Shown: positions 25,895 through 35,455 of the stretch, one piece after another
How positions within the stretch are numbered: the stretch's first letter is position 1
Layout: each line of letters opens with the position of its first letter
DNA from: Enterococcus pingfangensis
GTDB taxonomy: Bacteria; Bacillota; Bacilli; Lactobacillales; Enterococcaceae
NCBI RefSeq assembly: GCF_005405205.1
Contig: NZ_BJDP01000004.1
Span: 142,357 to 206,356, forward strand
Length of the DNA stretch: 64,000 nt
Direction of reading: 5' to 3'
Position numbers and translations under genes: made by a program
The notes under the pieces: generated by a model
What the model saw: the letters and a program-made list of their open reading frames with translations, nothing else
Databases searched by the model: none
Told to the model about the DNA's origin: nothing

Positions 25895-26081
25895 TTGAGG
25901 AAGTCCGCCACAGTATCGCCAGTTTATTAAAATTTTTTTTGCAATTACTGTTTAATCAATCAGCCACCAGTAAGCAGGAAGGTCGGGAATTTGATTTCCC
26001 AGGTTGATCTGTGCGGTTATATTCTTAGAGTCTGAGAGCATCAATCAAATTTGGTTGGTCATCTCAGGCTTGTTTTTTTTT
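25895..26081 (+). ncRNA. Candidate structured RNA or 3' UTR after proS
   Basis: The 187 bases after proS carry several possible pairings. The long-range stem CCGCCACAG (25905-25913) with CTGTGCGG (26009-26016) has one bulge. The inner hairpin GGGAA-TTCCC is at 25985-26000. ATCAATC (25955-25961) can pair with GGTTGAT (26002-26008). A strong terminator ends the unit. I recognise no known family, and no promoter of its own is clear, so it may be the processed end of the proS transcript. Confidence 0.35.
26029..26081 (+). terminator. Terminator downstream of proS
   Basis: AGTCTGAGA (26029-26037) pairs with TCTCAGGCT (26062-26070). An inner hairpin CAATCA...TGGTTG stacks inside, and a T-rich tail (TGTTTTTTTTT) follows. 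Confidence 0.85.
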
Positions 26082-26125
26082 GAGAAAGATGGGTAGAATA
26101 GTTATAGGATGTGAGGGGGATTTCA

Positions 26126-27097
26126 ATGAAAATCGTTGTACTAGATGGCTATGCGTTAAATCCGGGAGATTTAACTTGGAAGGCTTTTGAAAAATTTGGA
26201 AAAATAAAAATCTATGATCGTACGTCTTACACGAACAAACAAGAAATTATTGAACGAATCGGTCAAGCGGAAGTGATCTTGACGAATAAAACGCCGATCG
26301 ATGAAGCGGTATTGCAAGCGGTGCCACAAGTGAAATATATCGGGGTGTTAGCAACTGGCTATAACGTGGTGGATCTCACTGCTGCTAGTAAGCGAGGAAT
26401 CTCGGTCACGAATATTCCGGCGTATGGTACCACTGCTGTGGCGCAATTTACGTTTGCATTGTTGTTAGAAATTGCTAACCAAGTAGGATTGCACAGTGCG
26501 TCTGTTCATCAAGGCGCATGGCAAAACAGTCAGGACTTTACGTACTGGAAAACACCTTTGATGGAGCTGCAAGGAAAAACGATTGGCTTGATCGGGTACG
26601 GTGAAATCGCCCAAGCAACGGCTACGATTGCTCATGCATTCAATTTAAATGTCATCTACTGGAATCATCGGCCCAAACAAGCGCAAGCAGTCTGGGCAAA
26701 GCAAGTCACGTTAAACGAATTGTATCAGCAAGCCGACATCATCAGTTTGCACGTTCCACAAACAGCTGAAACAACGAAAATGATCGATCAGACGGCGATC
26801 CAGCAGATGAAAACTGGTGTGATCTTATTGAATACCGCTCGGGGCGGTTTGTTAGATGAAGCCGCTGTAGCAGAAGCTTTGAACAACGAAAAAATTTATG
26901 CGGCGGGAGTAGATGTAGTTTCAAAAGAACCCATGAGTAAAGAAAATCCGTTACTGCACGCTAAAAATTGTTTTATTACACCGCATATCGCATGGGCGCC
27001 TGTAGAAACCCGGCAACGGCTGATGGAAATTGCCGCAGACAATCTGCGTGCCTTTTTAGCCGGCGAAGAAAAAAACGTTGTGAATCAGAAATTATAG
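26126..27097 (+). CDS. D-isomer-specific 2-hydroxyacid dehydrogenase
   Basis: The product is about 323 residues of the D-2-hydroxyacid dehydrogenase family. It has the Rossmann motif IGLIGYGEIAQATA (about 151-164) and the catalytic triad segments NTARGGLLDE (Arg), DVVSKEPM (Glu) and ITPHIAWAP (His near 290). Relatives reduce 2-keto acids such as hydroxypyruvate or glyoxylate with NAD(P)H. The substrate cannot be fixed from sequence; the pattern is nearer glycerate/hydroxypyruvate reductases than D-lactate dehydrogenase. ATG 26126 follows a GAGGGGGAT site, so the longer in-frame GTG at 26111 is rejected. A shared hairpin separates it from the convergent aldo/keto reductase. Confidence 0.85.
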   Translation: MKIVVLDGYALNPGDLTWKAFEKFGKIKIYDRTSYTNKQEIIERIGQAEVILTNKTPIDEAVLQAVPQVKYIGVLATGYNVVDLTAASKRGISVTNIPAYGTTAVAQFTFALLLEIANQVGLHSASVHQGAWQNSQDFTYWKTPLMELQGKTIGLIGYGEIAQATATIAHAFNLNVIYWNHRPKQAQAVWAKQVTLNELYQQADIISLHVPQTAETTKMIDQTAIQQMKTGVILLNTARGGLLDEAAVAEALNNEKIYAAGVDVVSKEPMSKENPLLHAKNCFITPHIAWAPVETRQRLMEIAADNLRAFLAGEEKNVVNQKL

Positions 27098-27135
27098 CAG
27101 TATTTGTTAAAATACGCTGTATCGTTTTTATAAAA

Positions 27136-27193
27136 AAAGCTGTGACCGCTTGTCCCTCAAAAATTTGGCTTTAAGGGAAAGGATCACAGCTTT
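27136..27193. terminator. Bidirectional terminator between convergent genes
   Basis: AAAGCTGTGA (27136-27145) pairs perfectly with TCACAGCTTT (27184-27193), with an inner TCCCT...AGGGA hairpin. The A run before and T-rich stretch after allow use from both sides. Confidence 0.8.
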
Positions 27194-27196
27194 CTT

Positions 27197-28132
27197 CTAT
27201 TTAAATAGTTGATCGATCTTATCGAAGTCTGCAGCAGTTAATTGGATATCAACGGCTTTGGCATTTGCTTCTACTTGATCAGGGCGTTTTGCGCCAGGGA
27301 TCACTACATCGATTTGCGGGTGTTTTAAATACCAGGCTAAAACTAATTGCGTAACGGTAGCATCATAGTCTTTTGCGATTGGTTGCAATTGATCCACTTC
27401 AGTAATGATTTCTTTGAAGCGTGGTCCTTTGAAATCTGGATTTTTGCTGCGCAGATCACTTGCAGCAAATTGAGCTTCTTCACTGTATTTTCCAGTCAAG
27501 AGGCCAGAGTCTAGTGGGTAGTATGGAACGAAGCTGATCTTATTTGCTTTCAAATAAGGAAACAGATCTTTTTCGTGTTCGCGGTGAATCAGGCTGAAAC
27601 GATCTTCTACAATGTCGACATAACCGTCTTGATTGGCTTCTTTTAATTGTGCCACTGAAAAGTTTGAAACACCGATCGCACGGATTTTACCAGCTTCTTT
27701 TAATTTGTGTAGCGCGGCGACCGCTTCGTTTTTAGGAGTCGCTTCATCTGGAAAATGGATATAGAAAATATCGAGATAATCTGTTTGAAGTCTTTGTAAA
27801 GCGGCTTCAACAGCATTTTTAAGAAATTCGGGCGAGTTATTGAATTTTCCGCCTTGTTGCAAGTCGTGTGCCGCTTTGGTCGCTATAATTACTCGGGAAC
27901 GATCAAATGCTTCCTCTTGCAAAACTTCACCGATCAATTCTTCTGAGCGGCCGTGACCATAAGAAAAAGCCGTATCTAATAAGGTGATCCCATTGTTGAG
28001 GGCAGCTCGAATCACGTCTTTACCCATAGCTTCAGATAGGTCTGGATAGAGATTGTGTCCGCCTACAGCATTTGTTCCTAAACCCAAAGAACTTGCATAA
28101 ACTTGTGATTTTCCAATTTGAACATCTGTCAT
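27197..28132 (-). CDS. Aldo/keto reductase
   Basis: This 311-residue NADPH-dependent oxidoreductase is built on a TIM barrel. The catalytic tetrad is visible: Asp and Tyr in LLDTAFSYGHGRSEELIG (about 51-68), Lys in IATKAAHD, and His in DIFYIHFPDE. The C-terminal cofactor segment VVIPGAKRPDQVEANAKA is typical of family members close to YccK/IolS. These enzymes reduce aldehydes and ketones; the physiological substrate is unknown. The gene is alone on the minus strand between the 2-hydroxyacid dehydrogenase and the hisS leader, with GGGAGCG upstream of its ATG. Confidence 0.88.
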   Translation of the reverse strand: MTDVQIGKSQVYASSLGLGTNAVGGHNLYPDLSEAMGKDVIRAALNNGITLLDTAFSYGHGRSEELIGEVLQEEAFDRSRVIIATKAAHDLQQGGKFNNSPEFLKNAVEAALQRLQTDYLDIFYIHFPDEATPKNEAVAALHKLKEAGKIRAIGVSNFSVAQLKEANQDGYVDIVEDRFSLIHREHEKDLFPYLKANKISFVPYYPLDSGLLTGKYSEEAQFAASDLRSKNPDFKGPRFKEIITEVDQLQPIAKDYDATVTQLVLAWYLKHPQIDVVIPGAKRPDQVEANAKAVDIQLTAADFDKIDQLFK

Positions 28133-28257
28133 TTATTATTCGCTCCCTTGTATTTATTCGCTTGATTAAAGATTCAGCTATTCTATTTTAGTCTAAAATA
28201 AAGTGTCAAAAAAAGCGAATATTCTTACTTCTTTTTTATTTGTGGCAAGAAAATCAC

Positions 28258-28286
28258 TTGACTTTCAGACCTTTTTTTAGTAGCTT
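28258..28286 (+). promoter_or_regulatory. Putative promoter of the hisS leader
   Basis: TTGACT (28258-28263) is followed after 17 bases by TAGCTT (28281-28286). The -35 is good and the -10 weak. It is placed just upstream of the T-box. Confidence 0.45.
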
Positions 28287-28294
28287 AGTAAGAG

Positions 28295-28539
28295 GTAAAA
28301 ACATCAATGAAATATCTATGAAGGAACTAGTAAATTACGAAAAAACGTACAGAAAAAATTGCCTCGGCTGAAAGCAATTTCGTAAAGAGTAATTGAAAGA
28401 CAGTCTGGAGATGAGCGCGTGCAAAGCCGCTCCGTTACGCAAGCGTTAATTGCTAAAGAAAAAGAGCGAGACTCTTTTTAAAAATAGGTGGTACCGCGAT
28501 AATTTTCGCCCTTGTTCAATTCGAACAAGGGCTTTTTTT
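28295..28539 (+). promoter_or_regulatory. T-box leader of hisS-aspS
   Basis: The T-box sequence AGGTGGTACCGCG is at 28486-28498. It is followed by a perfect terminator: GCCCTTGTTC (28508-28517), GAACAAGGGC (28523-28532), then seven T. The upstream half is predicted to fold as stem I. GAC in GAAAGACAG (near 28400) is a possible aspartate specifier, but I could not settle whether the element reads His or Asp. The leader continues for another 220 bases before hisS. Confidence 0.88.
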
Positions 28540-28574
28540 CAGTTTTGTTTAGACTGTTTAGTTCAAAATGGGCT

Positions 28575-28651
28575 AAGCGCTCATACTGTTTAGCGAAATG
28601 AATGGCGGATGAAGGGATACTCATTTTCTATTTTTAGGAGAATGAGCGCTT
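28575..28651 (+). promoter_or_regulatory. Inverted repeats in the hisS 5' leader
   Basis: AAGCGCTCAT (28575-28584) pairs perfectly with ATGAGCGCTT (28642-28651). A second hairpin, CTCATTTTC (28620-28628) with GAGAATGAG (28638-28646), uses part of the same 3' arm, so the two folds exclude each other. It lies after the T-box terminator and before hisS. Confidence 0.4.
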
Positions 28652-28759
28652 CAACGAGGAGCCGGCTGTCAATCGTACTTTTTGTATCAAGCGAGATCGA
28701 TTTAGTAAAATAGATTTTATGATGAATCAACTACATAAAAATGAAAAAGGAGATCAACC

Positions 28760-30058
28760 ATGAGTTATCAGCGACCAAAAGGGACCAATGATATTTTACC
28801 AGGAGAAAGTGAAAAGTGGCAGTTTGTCGAAGAGACGGCACGTTTAGTATTTAATGACTACCAATATCAAGAGATCCGCACGCCGATTTTTGAACATTAC
28901 GAAGTGATAGCTCGCAGTGTCGGTGATACGACGGATATCGTATCAAAAGAAATGTATGATTTTTATGATAAAGGAGAACGCCATGTGACCCTTCGTCCTG
29001 AAGGAACGGCCCCGATCGTTCGAGCATATGTAGAAAATAAATTATATGGTCCTGAGTTTAGAAAACCTTACAAAGTTTATTACACTGGCCCGATGTTTCG
29101 TTATGAACGTCCGCAAAAAGGTCGTCTGCGTCAATTCCATCAAATCGGTGTTGAAGCTTTCGGCAGCGAAAATCCTAGTCTAGATGTAGAAGTAATGGCA
29201 ATGGCGATGGATTTCTTCAAACAATTAGGAATTAGCCAATTGCGGTTAGTGATCAATTCTTTAGGAGATCAAGAAACGCGAACAAATTATCGCAAGGCCT
29301 TGATCACATATCTTGAAGCGCATGAAGAAGCGTTGAGCGAAGATTCGCGCCGTCGGTTACATGAAAATCCGTTACGTGTGTTAGACAGTAAAGATCGCAA
29401 GGATCAACCAATCGTCGCGGATGCACCAAGTATTTTGGATTATTTAAGCGACTATGCGAAAACATATTTTGAAGGTGTCACCAAAACATTAGAATATTTA
29501 GCTATTCCATATGAAATTGATCACCGCATGGTTCGCGGGTTAGATTACTACAATCATACGATCTTTGAAATTATGAGCGATGCGCCAGGAATGGGCGCAC
29601 AAACGACTATTTGCGGTGGCGGGCGCTATGATGGCTTAGTTGAAGAGCTTGGCGGACCAGAAACACCAGGTATTGGATTTGCGATGGGGATCGAACGGAT
29701 TCTTTTAACATTAGAACAAGAAGATGTAATGATCCCAAATGCTGACAGCTTGGATGCGTATGTCGTTGGTCTGGGTGAGAGCACAAATTTGGAAACATTG
29801 AAAGTCGTTCAAACGATTCGCGGCTTCGGTTTTTCTGCCGATCGCGATTTCATGGGACGTAAAGCCAAAGCCCAATTTAAAACTGCCGATAAAGAAAACG
29901 CGAAATTAGTCTTAACGTTAGGTGAAGATGAATTGGCCAAAGGCGTGATCAATGTCAAAGATTCAGCGACTCGTGAAGAGAAAACTTTCTCTTTGGCAGA
30001 AGTATACGAAGATTTTGCAGCAATCTATGACCAAATGACGACGCCAAAATTCGACTAA
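28760..30058 (+). CDS. hisS: Histidyl-tRNA synthetase
   Basis: This is a 432-residue class II synthetase. It starts with [12 protein letters not shown] and has motif 2 [20 protein letters not shown] (about 110-129). The histidine-specific signatures are [10 protein letters not shown] (about 260-269) and [14 protein letters not shown], followed by motif 3 [13 protein letters not shown]-terminal anticodon-binding domain spans about 330-425. It charges histidine tRNA. Length and start match the family, and AAAGGAG lies 10 bases before the ATG. It is the first gene of a hisS-aspS pair controlled by the T-box leader. Confidence 0.96.
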   Translation: MSYQRPKGTNDILPGESEKWQFVEETARLVFNDYQYQEIRTPIFEHYEVIARSVGDTTDIVSKEMYDFYDKGERHVTLRPEGTAPIVRAYVENKLYGPEFRKPYKVYYTGPMFRYERPQKGRLRQFHQIGVEAFGSENPSLDVEVMAMAMDFFKQLGISQLRLVINSLGDQETRTNYRKALITYLEAHEEALSEDSRRRLHENPLRVLDSKDRKDQPIVADAPSILDYLSDYAKTYFEGVTKTLEYLAIPYEIDHRMVRGLDYYNHTIFEIMSDAPGMGAQTTICGGGRYDGLVEELGGPETPGIGFAMGIERILLTLEQEDVMIPNADSLDAYVVGLGESTNLETLKVVQTIRGFGFSADRDFMGRKAKAQFKTADKENAKLVLTLGEDELAKGVINVKDSATREEKTFSLAEVYEDFAAIYDQMTTPKFD

Positions 30059-30178
30059 TGATCGAATACGGTCCAAATGATTTTGTTTCATTCAAACAAG
30101 TAATACACGGGATAAAAGTTCTTCTGTTTTTTCTTGAAAAAAATAGGAATATTCATAAAAAATGAAGGAGTGGAAAAA

Positions 30179-31951
30179 ATGGCTAGACGTACAGTCTACT
30201 GCGGACGTGTGTCCGATAAATATTTAGATCAAAAAGTAACATTAAAAGGATGGGTGCAAAAGCGTCGTGACTTAGGCGGTTTGATTTTTATCGATCTGCG
30301 TGACCGCGAAGGTGTGGTGCAAGTAGTCTTCAACCCAGCTGAATCAAAAGAAGCATGGGAAATCGCAGACCAATGCCGCAGTGAATTTGTTGTTGAAATT
30401 ACAGGAACGGTCATCCGTCGTGATGCAGGTTCTGTGAATAAAAAAATGGCAACGGGTGATTTTGAAGTTAAGGGAGAAGCTATCACAATTTTGAACAGCG
30501 CCAAAACACCGCCGTTTTCAATTGAAGATGAACAAAATATCAGCGATGAAGTTCGTTTGAAGTACCGTTATATGGATTTGCGTCGTCCAAAAATGACACA
30601 AAATCTAATGATGCGTCATCGTTTAACACAATCTGTTCGTCGTTTCTTAGACGGCAATGATTTCTTAGATATTGAAACACCTTACTTGGCAAAATCTACG
30701 CCAGAAGGTGCCCGTGATTATTTAGTGCCATCACGTGTCCATGCCGGTCATTTTTACGCATTGCCGCAATCACCGCAAATTTTGAAACAGTTATTGATGA
30801 CAGCTGGTTTTGACCGCTATTATCAAATCGTTCGTTGTTTCCGTGATGAAGATCTGCGCGGGGACCGTCAACCAGAATTTACCCAAATCGATATTGAAAC
30901 AAGCTTTTTAACAGCTGAAGAAATCCAAGAATATACAGAAGCACTGATCGCGCAAGTCATGAAAGATGTTCGCGGCGTAGAAGTCACATTACCATTTCCA
31001 CGGATCACTTGGGATGAAGCAATGGAACGTTACGGTTCAGATAAACCTGATACTCGTTTCGAGATGGAACTGATCGATGTAACAGAAATTGCTGCAGCAA
31101 CTGAATTTAAAGTCTTCCGTATGGCATCTGATAATGGTGGTGTCGTGAAGGCGTTGAACGCAAAAGGCGCAGCAGACAAATATTCACGTAAAGAATTGGA
31201 TCGTTTAGGCCAATTTGTTGGACAATTTGGTGCGAAAGGATTGGCTTGGATCAAAGTTGATGAAAATGGCGAATTAACTGGACCAATCGCGAAATTCATG
31301 GGCGGTGTCAGTGAAGAATTGAAACAAGCAACAAATGCTGAAGCAGGCGATGTATTGATGTTCGCGGCGGATCAATTCTTAACAGCCGTAACCGCATTAG
31401 GCGCCGTTCGTTCAAAAGTCGGAAAAGAGCTTGGTTTGATTGACGAAGATCGCTTTGATTATTTGTGGGTCGTAGATTGGCCGCAATTTGAATTTGATCA
31501 AGAATTAGGCCGTTATGTTTCTGCGCATCATCCATTTACGATGCCGATGGAAAAAGATATTCCTAACTTGAAGGACCATCCAGAAAAAGTTTATGCACAA
31601 GCTTACGATATCGTCTTGAACGGTTATGAATTGGGTGGCGGTTCACTACGTATCAATACACGTGAATTACAAGAACAAGTCTTTGAAACACTAGGTTTCA
31701 CTCGTGAAAGTGCTAATGAACAATTCGGCTTCTTATTAGAAGCATTGGATTATGGATTCCCTCCAATCGGCGGAATCGCTCTTGGTTTAGATCGTTTTGC
31801 AATGTTGCTGGCAGGTGAAGACAACATTCGTGAAGTAATCGCCTTTCCTAAAAACGGAAAAGCCGCTGATCCAATGTCAGATGCACCAAGTACAGTTTCT
31901 CCATTGCAACTTTACGAATTGAGCATCGACGTTACAAAAGTAGAAGAATAA
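30179..31951 (+). CDS. aspS: Aspartyl-tRNA synthetase
   Basis: This 590-residue class IIb synthetase has an N-terminal OB-fold anticodon domain (about 1-110), the catalytic core, and the bacterial GAD insertion domain (about 285-410). Visible motifs are [18 protein letters not shown] (motif 2) and [21 protein letters not shown] (motif 3). The ATG at 30179 follows GGAGTGGAAAAA and gives the standard N-terminus MARRTVYCG; a longer frame from 30134 adds non-homologous residues. The 120-base gap after hisS has no terminator, so the two are probably co-transcribed. Confidence 0.96.
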   Translation: MARRTVYCGRVSDKYLDQKVTLKGWVQKRRDLGGLIFIDLRDREGVVQVVFNPAESKEAWEIADQCRSEFVVEITGTVIRRDAGSVNKKMATGDFEVKGEAITILNSAKTPPFSIEDEQNISDEVRLKYRYMDLRRPKMTQNLMMRHRLTQSVRRFLDGNDFLDIETPYLAKSTPEGARDYLVPSRVHAGHFYALPQSPQILKQLLMTAGFDRYYQIVRCFRDEDLRGDRQPEFTQIDIETSFLTAEEIQEYTEALIAQVMKDVRGVEVTLPFPRITWDEAMERYGSDKPDTRFEMELIDVTEIAAATEFKVFRMASDNGGVVKALNAKGAADKYSRKELDRLGQFVGQFGAKGLAWIKVDENGELTGPIAKFMGGVSEELKQATNAEAGDVLMFAADQFLTAVTALGAVRSKVGKELGLIDEDRFDYLWVVDWPQFEFDQELGRYVSAHHPFTMPMEKDIPNLKDHPEKVYAQAYDIVLNGYELGGGSLRINTRELQEQVFETLGFTRESANEQFGFLLEALDYGFPPIGGIALGLDRFAMLLAGEDNIREVIAFPKNGKAADPMSDAPSTVSPLQLYELSIDVTKVEE

Positions 31952-31965
31952 GAAAACACTAAGAT

Positions 31966-32001
31966 AAGCGCCTTCCTTTGCGACAGGTGCTTTCTTTTTT
32001 T
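31966..32001 (+). terminator. Terminator after aspS
   Basis: AAGCGCCT (31966-31973) pairs with AGGTGCTT (31985-31992), then TTCTTTTTTT. Confidence 0.75.
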
Positions 32002-32052
32002 CAGAGGAATACGTATAATGTGAGTGAAATTTTGAAATGAGGCGAGAATAAC

Positions 32053-32934
32053 ATGATGAAAAAGAAGATAGAGGGCTGGCCGCACCATGATTATGCTACC
32101 CGATTATCTGTCGCAGTTGTTTATGCATTTTTAGCGGCGATTGCCGTGAACTTTTTTTACCAGCCAGGTCACATCTATTCCAGCGGAGCGACTGGTTTTG
32201 CCCAGATTTTGACGACTTTGTCTCATCGAGTCATCGGTTTTACCGTTCCCGTATCCGTGACGCTCTTTTTGATCAATGTGCCGCTTTTTTTCTTAGCTTG
32301 GTTCAAGATCGGTCATAAGTTTACGATCTTCACTTTCATCACTGTTTTTTTAACATCATTTTTCATTCATATTATTCCAGAGACGACGTTGACGAGCGAT
32401 CCGATCATCTGCGCGATTTTTGGCGGAGCAATCATGGGTGTCGGCATCGGGTTCGCGCTAAAAAATGGTTTGTCTTCTGGTGGACTCGATATTTTGAGTA
32501 TCACGATCCGTAAACGCACAGGAAAATCCGTCGGCTCGATCTCGATTATTTTTAATGTGCTAATCATGCTGATGGCAGGGATTTTATTCAGTTGGCAATA
32601 CATGTTTTATTCTGCTCTGGCGATCTTCATGAGCGGGAAATTGACAGATGCGCTCTATACAAAACAACGGAAGATGCAAGTCATGATCGTGACGAAATGT
32701 CCGGAACGTGTGATCAATGGTATCCAAGATCAGATGCGCCGTGGGATCACCATCATCAATGAAGCAGAAGGTGCGTATAAACACGATAAGCAAACTGTTC
32801 TGTTTACTGTTGTGACTCGCTTTGAATTGCCTTTACTAGAATCGATCATGCGAGAAAATGATCCGGATGCGTTTGTCAGTATTTCAGAGAATGTGCGGAT
32901 CATGGGTCGTTTTTATGAAGAATCAATGGATTAA
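32053..32934 (+). CDS. YitT-family membrane protein
   Basis: This 293-residue protein has five or six hydrophobic segments in the first 195 residues, including GATGFAQIL and GVGIGFALKNGLSSGGLDIL. A soluble C-terminal domain (about 210-290) of the DUF2179 type begins KMQVMIVTKCPERVI and ends SISENVRIMGRFYE. YitT proteins are widespread in Firmicutes and their transport role is not established. Two ATGs lie in tandem (32053, 32056) behind a GAGGCGAG site; either may be used. A terminator begins right at the stop codon. Confidence 0.85.
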   Translation: MMKKKIEGWPHHDYATRLSVAVVYAFLAAIAVNFFYQPGHIYSSGATGFAQILTTLSHRVIGFTVPVSVTLFLINVPLFFLAWFKIGHKFTIFTFITVFLTSFFIHIIPETTLTSDPIICAIFGGAIMGVGIGFALKNGLSSGGLDILSITIRKRTGKSVGSISIIFNVLIMLMAGILFSWQYMFYSALAIFMSGKLTDALYTKQRKMQVMIVTKCPERVINGIQDQMRRGITIINEAEGAYKHDKQTVLFTVVTRFELPLLESIMRENDPDAFVSISENVRIMGRFYEESMD

Positions 32935-32963
32935 AGTTGGGAAAATACTCCCAGCTTTTTTTC
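32935..32963 (+). terminator. Terminator after the YitT-family gene
   Basis: AGTTGGGA (32935-32942) pairs with TCCCAGCT (32949-32956), followed by TTTTTTCTTT. Confidence 0.8.
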
Positions 32964-33038
32964 TTTAAGGAAAAAGCTGAATGGCTCGATCGACAGAAAC
33001 TGAAGTTTTTAGGAAATCCTTTTTTTATTAATAAATTG

Positions 33039-33067
33039 TTGCAGTTTATTAAATTTATACGTATAGT
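33039..33067 (+). promoter_or_regulatory. Sigma-A type promoter of the acyltransferase gene
   Basis: TTGCAG (33039-33044) and TATAGT (33062-33067) are separated by exactly 17 bases, about 40 bases before the start codon. Confidence 0.6.
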
Positions 33068-33105
33068 TAGTTTGATATTCTATAGTAAAGTTGGAAAAGA
33101 GAAAT

Positions 33106-34980
33106 ATGGGAAAAAGACTAAAGCATAGCCGTTATATTACGGGGTTTGACGGCATTCGTTCGTTAGCTGTAATCGGCGTCATTTTATATCATTTAATGCC
33201 TACGCAAATGCGTGGCGGGTACTTAGGAGTTCCGATTTTTTTTGTAGTCTCGGGTTATTTGATCACCGATTTACTGCTGCAGGAATGGAATCAGACGAAG
33301 CGTATCGATATTAAACAATTTTATTATCGACGAATGAAACGATTGTATCCGGCATTGGTTACGATGTTGATCGGATCGGCGGCTTATATCACTTTGTTTC
33401 AGCGAAATCTTTTGAATAATTTAAGAGGCAATGTTGTCAGCAGTCTGCTCTATGTCAATAACTGGTGGCAGATCAATCACGGGATGTCGTATTTTGACCG
33501 TTTTTCAAGTGAATCACCGTTCACACATATTTGGTCGCTGGCAGTCGAGACACAGAATTATTTGATCTGGCCGATCGTTTTTGTTTTACTAATCAAGCTG
33601 GTAAAAAATAAAGGAAAAATATTTCTGGGAATCTTAGTTGCTGCTTTGTTGTCTGCTATTTTGATGGCTGTTTTATATGTCCCAGGACAAGATCCGACAC
33701 GGGTTTATTACGGGACCGATACTCGCTTGTTTTCTATTTTATTAGGGGGAGCCTTAGCCTTTATTTGGCCAAGTACTCGCTTGAAAGCACAGATCCCCGT
33801 ACAAGCGAAGCAAGTATTAAATGGTATCGGATTGGGTTCCTTGATCTTATTGATTTTAGCCTTAATATTTTTACGCAACGATCTATCCTTTGTATATTAT
33901 GGCGGGATCTTTTTAGTAAGTTTGTTAAGTGTCTTGTTGGTCGCAATCACAGCTCATCCTGGCGCAAGTTTGAATCGCTGGCTGACGAATCCGGTTTTTA
34001 CATGGCTTGGAAAACGGAGCTATGGCATTTATTTGTACCAATTTCCAGTGATGATTTTTTACGAAGCCAAAATAAATGTAGCCGATCACACGATACTTCA
34101 TACCATCATGGAAATTATTTTGATCCTGTTTGTCACTGAGCTTTCTTATCGTTATGTAGAGAAACCATTGCGGACGTTCGATTATCGCCAAACTTTTACT
34201 ACTTTGAAGACAACTTTTTGGGCGCCGGTCAAGAGTCGCAGAAAGATCGGTTTTATCTTTTCTAGTTTGATCACATTGATCGCGTTGATTGGGATCATTA
34301 TTGCACCGACGAACAAAGTAGATGCGGAGCAGCAAGCGTTGCAGCAGCAGATCGAACAAAATAAAAAGGCTGCGGAAAAAACAGAAACTTCAACTAGTGA
34401 TTCGGCTGAAACGGATCAGTCGGATCAGACGACTGCAAGTTCCCAAAAACCGCTTAGCTTGGGGGAAAAGTACGAGCTTAGCAACCGTGAAGTGACTAAA
34501 GCGAAAAAACTAAAAGTTACGGCTTTTGGCGATTCCGTTTTGTTAGCAGGCTCTAAAGGACTGACAGAAATCTTTCCAAAAATGATAGTTGATGGAGAAG
34601 TCGGGCGACAATTGCAAGACGGTCCGGCATTGCTGCAAGCATTGAAAGATAAAGGCGAACTGAATGATACGATCTTATTGAGTCTCGGAACGAATGGTCC
34701 ATTCAGCCAAGATGATTTCGCACAGATTATGAATGTATTAGGGAGCAAGCATCAAGTTTTTGTTATCAATACACATGTGCCGACGCGCCGCTGGCAAAAT
34801 GATGTCAACACTATATTAGCGGCCGCAGCGGAGCAATATAAAAATGTCCATCTCATCGACTGGTACGGATTCAGTAACGAACATAGTGATTGGTTTTACG
34901 ATGATCAAGTCCATCCTAACGAGGTTGGTTCTGTTCAATACTGTCATTTGATTGCAACTGAAATACTTAAAGGACAATAA
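33106..34980 (+). CDS. oatA: OatA-type acyltransferase with C-terminal SGNH domain
   Basis: The protein is about 624 residues in two parts. Residues 10-390 form the acyltransferase-3 membrane domain: it starts TGFDGIRSLAVIGVILYHL with the conserved His, has about ten hydrophobic segments, and shows YGIYLYQFP. After a Gln/Glu/Ser/Thr-rich linker (about 405-450) comes an extracellular SGNH-like esterase domain with FGDSV (about 474), LGTNG and DDQVHPNE (about 600). OatA O-acetylates peptidoglycan muramic acid and gives lysozyme resistance. The common motif VEEQFYLIWP reads VETQNYLIWP here. ATG 33106 is preferred over TTG 33091. Confidence 0.85.
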   Translation: MGKRLKHSRYITGFDGIRSLAVIGVILYHLMPTQMRGGYLGVPIFFVVSGYLITDLLLQEWNQTKRIDIKQFYYRRMKRLYPALVTMLIGSAAYITLFQRNLLNNLRGNVVSSLLYVNNWWQINHGMSYFDRFSSESPFTHIWSLAVETQNYLIWPIVFVLLIKLVKNKGKIFLGILVAALLSAILMAVLYVPGQDPTRVYYGTDTRLFSILLGGALAFIWPSTRLKAQIPVQAKQVLNGIGLGSLILLILALIFLRNDLSFVYYGGIFLVSLLSVLLVAITAHPGASLNRWLTNPVFTWLGKRSYGIYLYQFPVMIFYEAKINVADHTILHTIMEIILILFVTELSYRYVEKPLRTFDYRQTFTTLKTTFWAPVKSRRKIGFIFSSLITLIALIGIIIAPTNKVDAEQQALQQQIEQNKKAAEKTETSTSDSAETDQSDQTTASSQKPLSLGEKYELSNREVTKAKKLKVTAFGDSVLLAGSKGLTEIFPKMIVDGEVGRQLQDGPALLQALKDKGELNDTILLSLGTNGPFSQDDFAQIMNVLGSKHQVFVINTHVPTRRWQNDVNTILAAAAEQYKNVHLIDWYGFSNEHSDWFYDDQVHPNEVGSVQYCHLIATEILKGQ

Positions 34981-35000
34981 AAGCGCTCCAGATTAAATTA

Positions 35001-35045
35001 AAACTGCTGATTTCTTGCATTGAACAAGGAATCAGCAGTTTTTAA
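35001..35045 (+). terminator. Terminator after oatA
   Basis: AAACTGCTGAT (35001-35011) pairs with ATCAGCAGTTT (35031-35041). The stem extends inward through TTTCTTG and CAAGGAA, and a T-rich tail follows. Confidence 0.85.
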
Positions 35046-35173
35046 TTATTTATTTGAGTAAATCAAACGAAACATCACGATTGAAAAACAAACCAGTCAA
35101 TAGAAAAAGCTGCTTGAGAGCTTTGTGTCATTTTTTTGAAATGAAACGGACAGCTGTATTTAAAAAAGATCTT

Positions 35174-35455
35174 TCAGATAGAAAAAAGATTTTTACTTTG
35201 GTTGGATTGTAAGTAGTTTTCTTTTTGTTTCCGGGATAATTTTTTAAAAGCGGCTTCGGCTTTTAAGGCTTCACTGCGAGTAGCAAAGCGTTCCGCATGG
35301 ATCATTTGAAGCGGGCGCCGACTTTGCGGATGGGTGTATTTTGCGCCTGTGCCGGCATTGTGTTGTGCTAGCCGTCTAGTCATATCAGTTGTATAACCAC
35401 CGTAAAAACTGTGATCTTTGCATAATAAAACATAAAAGAAATGTTCAGTTGCCAT
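35174..35455 (-). CDS. GIY-YIG nuclease family protein (YazA/UPF0213 type)
   Basis: This 93-residue protein is a single GIY-YIG domain. [29 protein letters not shown] (about 6-34) holds the two short strands, the tyrosine and the arginine of the family, and the C-terminal [14 protein letters not shown] helix is typical of the YazA group. The fold cuts DNA in relatives, but the role of these small proteins is unknown. ATG 35455 lies behind AGGAGATG. The start overlaps the end of the TrmN6 gene by 11 bases, and this gene pair is common in Firmicutes. Confidence 0.88.
   Translation of the reverse strand: MATEHFFYVLLCKDHSFYGGYTTDMTRRLAQHNAGTGAKYTHPQSRRPLQMIHAERFATRSEALKAEAAFKKLSRKQKENYLQSNQSKNLFSI

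Noticed and set aside
26111..26125. Longer GTG start for the 2-hydroxyacid dehydrogenase
   Set aside because: The added codons are the ribosome-binding site itself; ATG 26126 gives the family N-terminus.
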